Source: a bacterium
Lineage (GTDB): Bacteria; Chloroflexota; Dormibacteria; Aeolococcales; Bog-877
Length of the DNA stretch: 6,970 bases
Assembly: GCA_021798435.1 (NCBI GenBank)
Contig: JAJZGN010000103.1
Span: 1 to 6,970 of the forward strand
Direction of reading: 5' to 3'
The stretch's first letter is position 1. Every line of letters begins with the position of its first letter. Made by a program: the position numbers and the translations under genes. The notes beneath the pieces are model-generated. The model made no database searches. It saw only the letters and a program-made list of their open reading frames with translations, and was not told where the DNA came from. Positions 1-6,596 of this stretch are shown here, piece by piece.

Positions 1-224
1 CCGGGGAGCGCACCAAGATCACCTTCGGCGCCCACCGGCTGGACTGGGCGGCAGGCTTCCTCGTGGAGCTCGGAGTTCCGTTCGTGGTGAGTGAACCGGA
101 GGCCCTGCGCTGTCATCTGCACCATCTGGGCCTGAGGCTAACCTCCTCCCACCGCGAATGTGGGTCGGCGCGGCAGGGGCGAGCCACAAGCGGTGCCGCG
201 GCTGGCCGCCAGCCTTCTGGCTGA
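1..224 (+). CDS. C-terminal fragment of a probable WYL-domain transcriptional regulator
   Basis: Only the 3' end is in the window. The reading frame starts at base 3 and ends at TGA 222-224. The visible residues include LDWAAGFLVELGVPFVVSEP followed by EALRCHLHHLG. This resembles the end of WYL/WCX-type regulators, where a (D)W..+LLGLG..V.V..P-eLR..+..LG pattern closes the protein. Such proteins are usually HTH-WYL ligand-responsive DNA-binding regulators in the cytoplasm, but neither the HTH nor the WYL core can be seen here. After about residue 46 the tail (from TSSHREC on) is polar, Ala/Gly/Arg-rich and has weaker third-position GC bias. It may be non-conserved, or a frameshift may have extended the frame. 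The family call rests on about 45 residues and is tentative. Confidence 0.5.
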   Translation, partial: GERTKITFGAHRLDWAAGFLVELGVPFVVSEPEALRCHLHHLGLRLTSSHRECGSARQGRATSGAAAGRQPSG

Positions 225-262
225 CCCGGGCCGGGAGGGGGTGGGATGCGGACGTCGCCCTT

Positions 263-288
263 TCGCTCGCGAAGAGACCAGCGAGCGA
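263..288. repeat. 8-bp perfect inverted repeat downstream of the WYL gene (possible terminator or operator)
   Basis: TCGCTCGC (263-270) and GCGAGCGA (281-288) are perfect reverse complements around a 10-nt loop. The hairpin is GC-rich and lies 39 bp after the stop of the upstream gene and 44 bp before the TATAAT box of hppA. No T-tract follows on either strand, so it is not a classical intrinsic terminator. It could be a weak terminator or a regulator site. Confidence 0.35.
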
Positions 289-331
289 GCAGAGCCTGGC
301 CCCAAGCTGGTGTGCCCAAACCCCGGAACGT

Positions 332-337
332 TATAAT
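332..337 (+). promoter_or_regulatory. Candidate -10 box (TATAAT) of the hppA promoter
   Basis: A perfect TATAAT stands in otherwise very GC-rich DNA, 92 bp before the hppA start. The -35 position (about 309-314, GTGTGC-like) does not match TTGACA, so this is a -10-dominated or regulated promoter. A start near 344 would give an 86-nt leader. That leader contains only short GC-rich hairpins, such as CGGCA-GGCTT-TGCCG near 391-405, and no riboswitch I recognise. CCGGA (323-327) and TCCGG (337-341) flank the box as an inverted repeat. Confidence 0.5.
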
Positions 338-429
338 CCGGCCACTTTGGCTGTCGTAGGCGGGCGCCGCCACGGCCGCCGGTTCCGCTCCGGCAGGCTT
401 TGCCGCGCCGCTGGGAGGTGTAGGACCCG

Positions 430-2472
<2,043 letters not shown>

Positions 2473-2480
2473 GGTAGCCC

Positions 2481-2497
2481 ACCAGAGGTAACCTGGT
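2481..2497 (+). other. Small hairpin holding part of the purine-rich ribosome-binding stretch of the 2505 gene
   Basis: ACCAG (2481-2485) and CTGGT (2493-2497) form a perfect 5-bp stem around AGGTAAC. The only Shine-Dalgarno-like stretch before ATG 2505, AGAGGTA at 2484-2490, lies partly in this loop. As linear sequence it is 14 nt from the start, which is long. Folding of the stem may change the effective spacing or lower translation. The stem is short and chance is possible. Confidence 0.25.
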
Positions 2498-2504
2498 CCA
2501 AGCC

Positions 2505-2864
2505 ATGGACGACGCCGAGCAGGTCGAGTACCTGGAGGAGATCGCGGACCTCAGGCGGCGGGCTCGGGTGCTGGAGGAGGCCCAGGGGTCGGCCGCGCTC
2601 ATCGCGGAGTACATGGTCGAGGTCCAGCTCCTCGAGTCCCTGCTCCTGGCAGCCCGGGAGCTGCGCGACCAGCTGGTCCACGAGCCGGAGCTGGGGGAGA
2701 TGATGCTGCTCCGGGGCTTCTCGCCGGCCAGCTTCCAGGACGTCTACTCCTTCGTGTACGAGGCGGCGATGGAGATCGAGCTCTCCGGGGATCAGCTGGC
2801 CCGGGCCGTGTCCGGGACCGACTTCGCCGACCTCCTCCGGCGGCGGGACGCGGTCAGCGGCTGA
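2505..2864 (+). CDS. Small hypothetical protein with N-terminal coiled coil, downstream of hppA
   Basis: The 119-residue soluble acidic protein belongs to no family I recognise. Residues 1-60 are Glu/Leu/Arg/Ala-rich and strongly helical, with heptad-like spacing (EYLEEIADLRRRARVLEE), suggesting a coiled coil or helical hairpin. The C-terminal part (about 80-119, including FQDVYSFVYEAAMEIE) also looks helical. There is no signal peptide or membrane segment. The start is 32 bp after the hppA stop on the same strand, so cotranscription is likely. The ribosome binding site is poor: AGAGGT is 15 nt before the ATG, no better in-frame start exists, and TAG at 2475-2477 blocks upstream extension. 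Codon use has the same strong third-position GC bias as hppA, which supports a real gene. An opposite-strand frame of similar length covers the region, but its Pro/Gly/His-rich product looks like a shadow. The 3' end overlaps the convergent MFS gene by 11 bp. Confidence 0.72.
   Translation: MDDAEQVEYLEEIADLRRRARVLEEAQGSAALIAEYMVEVQLLESLLLAARELRDQLVHEPELGEMMLLRGFSPASFQDVYSFVYEAAMEIELSGDQLARAVSGTDFADLLRRRDAVSG
2854..2864. repeat. Palindrome carrying both stop codons of convergent genes
   Basis: TCAGC-G-GCTGA is a perfect inverted repeat with a one-base centre. The right arm ends in TGA (2862-2864), the stop of the plus-strand small gene. The left arm TCA (2854-2856) is the TGA stop of the minus-strand MFS gene. 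The two genes therefore overlap tail-to-tail by exactly this 11-bp element. Another palindrome, TGAGCTCA (2862-2869), overlaps it. No room remains for a conventional terminator between the genes. Confidence 0.6.
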
Positions 2865-4074
2865 GCTCAACTCCGGCGAGGCCGGGAAAGCTGAGCCCGA
2901 GGGCCACCGCCATCACCATACTGGCCGCCAAAAAGGGGAAGCGCAGGCCGGCCGCCTGAGCCAACACCCCTCCCAGCGCGGCCCCCACCGGGTAGGCGCC
3001 GATGCCCACCACCCGGAAGGTGCTGGTGACCCGGCCGAGAAGGGAGTCCGGGGTCTCGCGCTGGCGGTAGGAGACCACCGTCACGTCCCAGAGCGTCCCC
3101 AGGAAGCCCAGCAAGACCAGCACCGGGACCACCAGCCAGAGCCGGGGAAGTCCCCAGATGGCCAGCAGCCCGAGGCCGTTCACCGCCAGAATGGCGCGCA
3201 GAAGCGCGGGGCGACGCAGCCGGGTGCCGGCCCGGTAGGCGAACAGGCTCCCCAGGAGGCCACCCGCGGCCATGACGGCGAGCAGCACTCCGTACATCGC
3301 TCGCGGGACCCGCAGGACCTCCAGGACAAAGAGCACGAAGGTGCTGAGCACCATCCCAAAGGCGAGATTCTGCAGGCCCACCAGAACCGCCAGGAGTCGA
3401 AGGGGCCGGTGAGCCCAGAGCCAGCCGGCCCCCTGGGCCACCTCTGAGACGAGCCGGCCCCCGCCCCTGGAATCTGGGGGAAATGGCCCGGCCACGGCCA
3501 GGAGCAGGACCCCGGCAAGCACGAAGGCCGCCGCATCTGCGCCGAAGGGAAGCGCCCTCGCCGCGGTGAAGAGAAGGGCGCCCAGCGCCGGGCCCAACAA
3601 GTTCTCGCCGGTGGCGTACCCGCCCTGGCTGATGGCGTTGGCGCGCTCCAGATGCGGCCCTCTCACCAGCCGCGGCAGCAGGCCCGAGGCGGAGTTGCTG
3701 CCCAGGGTGTCGGCCGAGCCCAGGAGGAACCCGAGGACGCAGAGCCAGGCGATGTCCACCAGGTGAAAGCCCACCATCGCCACCAGGGTCACGGCCAGGA
3801 CGACCCGGACCGCGGTGGCCAGCTGCATCAGCGAGCGCCGATCGTGGCGGTCTGCCAGGGCTCCCGAGAAGGGGTTGACCAGCAGCCAGGGGGCGGATTG
3901 GCAGGCCGCCACCCCCCCCACCAGCGCGGGCGAGGTGGTGAGCGAGGCGGCCAGGAGCGGCAGGGCAGCGACCCGCACGCCGTCGCCCAGACCCGCGGCG
4001 GTGACGGAGGCGGCGTAGGCCCAGAATGACGAACCGAGGGCCGAAGTGGGATGGGGCGCGGACCGGACGCTCAC
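2854..4074 (-). CDS. MFS transporter, DHA3/EntS-like (MFS_3) exporter
   Basis: A 406-residue major facilitator superfamily protein of the 12-helix type, probably a proton-driven exporter of a small molecule across the cytoplasmic membrane. Evidence includes repeated hydrophobic segments along the whole length, the MFS motif A between helices 2 and 3 (GALADRHDRR, residues 71-80), and a family-typical second-half stretch RQRETPDSLLGRVTSTFRVV. This pattern is seen in EntS-like and macrolide-efflux-like (MFS_3) members. The substrate cannot be read from sequence. I chose GTG at 4072-4074, which has GGAG 5 nt upstream and begins just before the first helix (SSFWAYAASV). Longer in-frame starts (ATG 4200, TTG 4233) would add 42 or 53 Pro/Ala-rich hydrophilic residues unlike an MFS N terminus. 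The gene is divergent from the aldolase/MarR-methyltransferase operon, a typical arrangement for a regulated exporter. Confidence 0.9.
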   Translation of the reverse strand: MSVRSAPHPTSALGSSFWAYAASVTAAGLGDGVRVAALPLLAASLTTSPALVGGVAACQSAPWLLVNPFSGALADRHDRRSLMQLATAVRVVLAVTLVAMVGFHLVDIAWLCVLGFLLGSADTLGSNSASGLLPRLVRGPHLERANAISQGGYATGENLLGPALGALLFTAARALPFGADAAAFVLAGVLLLAVAGPFPPDSRGGGRLVSEVAQGAGWLWAHRPLRLLAVLVGLQNLAFGMVLSTFVLFVLEVLRVPRAMYGVLLAVMAAGGLLGSLFAYRAGTRLRRPALLRAILAVNGLGLLAIWGLPRLWLVVPVLVLLGFLGTLWDVTVVSYRQRETPDSLLGRVTSTFRVVGIGAYPVGAALGGVLAQAAGLRFPFLAASMVMAVALGLSFPGLAGVELSR

Positions 4075-4079
4075 GGCAA

Positions 4080-4083
4080 CTCC
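4080..4083 (-). promoter_or_regulatory. Ribosome binding site that decides the MFS start
   Basis: On the minus strand, GGAG stands 5 nt before GTG at 4074. No comparable site precedes the upstream alternatives at 4200 or 4233. This supports the shorter 406-residue MFS protein. Confidence 0.55.
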
Positions 4084-4223
4084 AGGTGGTCGGGGGACGA
4101 AGAGGGGGCAGATGGGCAGAGTGGCGAGGCTGGGTGGGACCTGACCCGCGGCAGCTGGGGGGGCGGGGAACGCCACGTGACGGCGCTGGGCTCCGGCCAT
4201 CGGGGCGCCGGGCGGGAGCGGGA

Positions 4224-4232
4224 ATGTTACCA
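4224..4232 (-). promoter_or_regulatory. Candidate extended -10 promoter for the MFS gene
   Basis: Read on the minus strand, this is TGGTAACAT: an extended -10 (TG-N-TANNNT) in GC-rich surroundings. The predicted start is near 4217, giving a leader of about 143 nt to the GTG at 4074. No good -35 is visible at the expected spacing. The same TTGGTA..AT pattern occurs in front of the Fur-family gene (6519-6528), which adds weight. The rest of 4075-4288 shows no gene or repeat I can support. Confidence 0.35.
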
Positions 4233-4288
4233 AACGAGGACTCCGCCGAGCCGGGCGCGACCACGACTGGGGCCCCGCGCCCTGGCTA

Positions 4289-4310
4289 AGTTGTAGACTA
4301 CCCTACAACT
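4289..4310. promoter_or_regulatory. 22-bp inverted-repeat operator candidate upstream of the aldolase/MarR-methyltransferase operon
   Basis: AGTTGTAG (4289-4296) and CTACAACT (4303-4310) are perfect 8-bp reverse complements with the 6-nt spacer ACTACC. A nested small palindrome, GTAG-A-CTAC, covers 4293-4301. The element is the most AT-rich stretch of the intergenic region and ends 4 nt before the purine-rich GAGGGAGGAG ribosome binding site (4315-4324). Possible -10 hexamers TAAGTT (4287-4292) and TAGACT (4294-4299) overlap it, so a bound protein would block transcription. Size and symmetry fit MarR-family dimer sites, and the operon encodes a MarR-type domain, so autorepression is the natural reading. 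Control of the divergent MFS gene is possible, but its -10 candidate lies about 60 bp away. Confidence 0.6.
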
Positions 4311-4331
4311 CTCTGAGGGAGGAGCAGTCTC

Positions 4332-4988
4332 ATGACGGAAGACGATGCGGCGACCGCTCTGATCCAGGCCGCTGAGGGCCTCTTCGACAGCGGAGTGATG
4401 TCCGCCAGCGGGCACGCCAACCTCTCCTCCCGGGTCGGGCGGGAGCAGATGCTGATCACCGCCCAGGGCGGGGTGCGGGGGCTCCTGGCGGACCAGCTGG
4501 CGCTGGTGAGCCTGGAGGGAGAGGTGGTCCGGGGATCCCTGGAGCCCACCATGCGCGAGATCGTGGCCATGCACACCCTGGTCTACCGCCGGCGGGACTC
4601 GGCCGGGGCCGTTATCCACACCCACTCCCCCGCGCTCCTGGCCTTCGCCATGGCCAACCGGGAGCTGCCCTGCCGCTATGAGGCGCTGCTGCGCTTCGGA
4701 CAGGCTGAGCCGGTGCCGGTGGTCCCCTGGGCCCCCCGGGGTTCCGACCGCTCAGTCGAGGGCATCGCCCAGGCTCTGGGTCGCAGTTCGGAAACCATGG
4801 CCGTGCTGCTGGGCAACCACGGAGTGCTGGTCTTCGGCCCGGACCCCGGAGGCGCCCGGGCCCTCCTAGTGGCCCTGGAGGAGGCTGCGAGGGGTGAGCT
4901 CGCCGCAGCCGGGCTGGGCGGCGCGCGGGAGTTCCCCGAGGGAGCACTGGAGGAGGTGCGGCGTTCCATGGCCACGGCCCGGCAATGA
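4332..4988 (+). CDS. Class II aldolase/adducin family protein (FucA-like)
   Basis: A 218-residue cytoplasmic Zn-dependent enzyme of the family that includes L-fuculose-1-phosphate aldolase (about 215 residues) and L-ribulose-5-phosphate 4-epimerase. Seen: the phosphate-binding loop SASGHANLSSR (24-34), the zinc ligands H96 and H98 (VIHTHSP) and H163 (GNHGVLVFG), and E76 (TMRE) in place of the catalytic acid. Y116 sits where FucA has an active-site tyrosine. The C-terminal tail has no tyrosine matching the second FucA one. An aldol cleavage of a sugar 1-phosphate is the family expectation. The exact substrate is unknown, and fuculose-type, 5-deoxyribulose-1-phosphate (SAM by-product salvage) or methylthioribulose-type roles are all possible. 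The ATG has a strong GAGGGAGGAG ribosome binding site ending 7 nt upstream. The stop overlaps the next gene as ATGA, so translation is probably coupled. Confidence 0.9.
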   Translation: MTEDDAATALIQAAEGLFDSGVMSASGHANLSSRVGREQMLITAQGGVRGLLADQLALVSLEGEVVRGSLEPTMREIVAMHTLVYRRRDSAGAVIHTHSPALLAFAMANRELPCRYEALLRFGQAEPVPVVPWAPRGSDRSVEGIAQALGRSSETMAVLLGNHGVLVFGPDPGGARALLVALEEAARGELAAAGLGGAREFPEGALEEVRRSMATARQ

Positions 4989-6055
4989 AAGGGGGGGAGA
5001 CCCCGGCCGCCCGCGGGTCTCACCCGAAGGCGCGGGAGGCGCCGGCGGAGGCTCAGCCCATCGGATTCAGGTTGAGCCGGGCGGCCCGAACCCTCCGGCT
5101 CGCCTGGGCGGAGCGCCTCTCCCCCCTCGAGCTGTCGCCCCCCCAGGCGGCGGTCCTGCGCTCCTTGCTGGACCACGACCGCACCGGAGTCAGGGGGCTG
5201 GCACGGCTCCTGGCCACCGATCCGATGAACGTCAAGCACCTGGCGGATCGCCTGGAAGAGGCGGGCCTCATAGTGAGCGGAGCCGACCCGGCGGACCGCC
5301 GCACCCGCTCTCTGACCCTCACCTCCCGGGGCCGCGAGCGGGCGGTCGAGGTGGAGCGGCTGGTCCAGGAGCAGGACCGGTGGCTGGCGGGGCGCCTCGG
5401 GGAGGAGGGACTCGCCGGCCTGGCGACGGCGCTGTCGGACCTGGAGGCGGTGCTCGACGCCGCCGACCACGGCCCCGCGGCGTGGGATGAGCGCCACCGC
5501 CAGCGCCCCTTCTCCACGGATCCAGATCCCCTGGTGCTCGAGGTGGCATCCGCGCTGCCCACCGGAAGGGCGCTGGATCTGGGCTCCGGAGCCGGTCGCA
5601 ACAGCCTGGGGCTGGCCGACCTCGGCTGGAGGGTCACAGCGGTCGACTTCTCGAAGGTGGCGCTGGACCAGCTTCGCAGCGCCGCGCAGGAGCGGGGGCA
5701 GGAGATCGAGGTGGTGCAGGCCGACCTGCTCCGGTACCGTCCTTCCCAGGAGACCTTCCAGCTCTGCCTGGTCGCCAACATCCACCTGCCAGAGGGGCAG
5801 TTGGCCACGGTGCTGGAGGCGGCGGCCTCCTCGCTCGCACGTGGCGGTCACCTCCTGGTGATCGGTCATCACGCGGAGACCCCCGGGGGGCACGGACCGA
5901 GGCACTCGGGACTGCTCTTCACCGAGGCGAGGGTCTCCCGGATCGTTCCGGCTGAGCTGCAGGTGGTGCGGATGGAGCGTCACCAGCGGAGCCACGGTGG
6001 CGACCGCTCCGACACCGAGGACCTGGCTCTCCTGCTGCTGGCTCAGCGCAAGTAG
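4985..6055 (+). CDS. MarR-type wHTH domain fused to class I SAM-dependent methyltransferase
   Basis: A 356-residue two-domain protein. Residues 1-25 are a low-complexity lead. About 28-155 form a MarR-type winged helix: LSPPQAAVLRSLL, a helix-turn-helix around GLARLLATDPMNVKHLADRL (71-90), then the wing DPADRRTRSLTLTSRGRE (101-118) and a long helix. From about 167 (WDERHRQRPF) a class I methyltransferase follows, with the SAM-binding glycine motif LDLGSGAGRN (197-206), the acidic end of strand 2, VDFS (220-223), and QADLL (245-249). This half resembles small-molecule UbiE/TehB-like enzymes. The frame is continuous, without an internal ribosome binding site between domains, so this looks like a true fusion. 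I infer a regulator that binds the upstream inverted repeat and either methylates, or senses SAM or a ligand through, its C-terminal domain. The start overlaps the aldolase stop (ATGA). No close Shine-Dalgarno is present, consistent with coupling. A G7 run (4991-4997) follows the start codon. Confidence 0.9.
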   Translation: MKGGETPAARGSHPKAREAPAEAQPIGFRLSRAARTLRLAWAERLSPLELSPPQAAVLRSLLDHDRTGVRGLARLLATDPMNVKHLADRLEEAGLIVSGADPADRRTRSLTLTSRGRERAVEVERLVQEQDRWLAGRLGEEGLAGLATALSDLEAVLDAADHGPAAWDERHRQRPFSTDPDPLVLEVASALPTGRALDLGSGAGRNSLGLADLGWRVTAVDFSKVALDQLRSAAQERGQEIEVVQADLLRYRPSQETFQLCLVANIHLPEGQLATVLEAAASSLARGGHLLVIGHHAETPGGHGPRHSGLLFTEARVSRIVPAELQVVRMERHQRSHGGDRSDTEDLALLLLAQRK

Positions 6056-6074
6056 GGCGATCGGGCGGATCGCC
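6056..6074. terminator. Hairpin between convergent MarR-methyltransferase and Fur-family genes
   Basis: GGCGATC (6056-6062) and GATCGCC (6068-6074) pair perfectly around the 5-nt loop GGGCG. The hairpin begins right after the TAG of the methyltransferase fusion and ends 7 bp before the stop of the Fur gene. It could act in both directions. Neither side has a T-tract, so efficiency is uncertain. Confidence 0.45.
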
Positions 6075-6081
6075 GAAATGC

Positions 6082-6510
6082 TCAGGCCAGGGATCGGGCC
6101 GAGGCGCAGGGCCGGCACCTGCCATGGCCCACGAGCTCCACCTGTTCCAGGTCGAAGCCGATCTGGGCGGTGGCCGTCCGGACCCCCTCCAGCAGCTGCG
6201 GAACCCGGATGTCGGTGGTGGACCCGCACACCTCACACACCAGGTGCTGGTGCAGGTCGCTGCCGTCGCGGACCGCCTCGTAGGCGCTGGCGTGCCCCAG
6301 CTGAACCCGGCGGGCCAGGCCGAGTTCCACCAGGAGGTCGAGGGTGCGGTAGACGGTGGTCCTCTGGAACCCCGGGACCTTGAGCGAGATCGCCGAGCAG
6401 AGCTGATCGGCGGTGGCATGGCCGACATGCTCTTCCAAGGCCGCGTACACCAGACGCCGTTGGGGGGTGAGCCGCAGCCCCCGACCCCTGATCGCCTCCA
6501 ATGCGTCCAT
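6082..6510 (-). CDS. Fur-family metal-responsive transcriptional regulator
   Basis: A 142-residue DNA-binding repressor of the Fur/Zur/PerR family, of normal length. Seen from ATG 6510: LRLTPQRRLVYAAL (12-25), the recognition helix region QRTTVYRTLDLLVELGL (49-65), the metal-site stretch YEAVRDGSDLHQHLVCEVCG (77-96), and GHGRCRPCA (128-136). C92, C95, C132 and C135 form the structural Cys4 zinc site. H31, E78, H87 and H89 fit the regulatory metal site. The positions matching H87 and D89 of E. coli Fur are Leu86 and Gln88, so the second Fur-type site is not conserved. Whether it senses Fe, Zn, Ni or peroxide cannot be decided. It is divergent from the Mrp Fe-S carrier gene, which hints at iron or Fe-S homeostasis. 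There is no Shine-Dalgarno before ATG 6510 or the in-frame TTG 6528. A -10 element just upstream favours the ATG and a leaderless mRNA. Confidence 0.93.
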   Translation of the reverse strand: MDALEAIRGRGLRLTPQRRLVYAALEEHVGHATADQLCSAISLKVPGFQRTTVYRTLDLLVELGLARRVQLGHASAYEAVRDGSDLHQHLVCEVCGSTTDIRVPQLLEGVRTATAQIGFDLEQVELVGHGRCRPCASARSLA

Positions 6511-6528
6511 TGGTGCAAATAGTACCAA
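6510..6528. promoter_or_regulatory. Inverted repeat over the Fur-gene -10 and start (autoregulation candidate)
   Basis: TTGGT (6510-6514) and ACCAA (6524-6528) are perfect reverse complements with a 9-nt spacer. The 19-bp element covers the -10 hexamer and touches the ATG. Fur-family dimers bind sites of about this size, so self-repression is possible. A second, imperfect pair of arms, TGCAAATAG (6514-6522) and CTATTGCA (6536-6543), overlaps it and includes the TGCAA-type half sites known from some Fur relatives. Neither matches a consensus I can name with confidence. Confidence 0.35.
6519..6527 (-). promoter_or_regulatory. Extended -10 promoter of the Fur-family gene, apparently leaderless
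   Basis: On the minus strand this reads TGGTACTAT, an extended -10 (TG-N-TANNNT). Only 8 nt separate the hexamer from ATG 6510, so transcription would begin at about 6512 or at the start codon. With no Shine-Dalgarno sequence present, this fits a leaderless transcript. TTGCAA (minus strand, 6539-6544) is close to a -35 but is spaced only 14 bp away. Confidence 0.5.
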
Positions 6529-6596
6529 GCCGAGGCTATTGCAACAGTGCGGGGAGGGCCGCGAGCGCGGACGCGGGGGGCGAGGGATATGCTGTT

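Noticed and set aside
208..221. GCCAG-CCTT-CTGGC mini hairpin at the end of the WYL frame
   Set aside because: The 5-bp stem lies inside the coding tail, with no T-tract after it. Too weak to call a terminator.
4075..4233. N-terminal extension of the MFS protein from TTG 4233 or ATG 4200
   Set aside because: The extra residues are Pro/Ala-rich and hydrophilic, the longer starts lack a ribosome binding site, and GTG 4074 has GGAG 5 nt upstream just before the first helix.
2867..4264. 465-residue minus-strand frame in another phase of the MFS gene
   Set aside because: It is Arg/Gly/Pro-rich low-complexity sequence, whereas the overlapping frame has transmembrane helices and MFS motifs.
4676..6229. 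517-residue minus-strand frame opposite the aldolase, fusion and Fur genes
   Set aside because: No motifs and a biased composition. The plus-strand frames carry catalytic and SAM-binding motifs.
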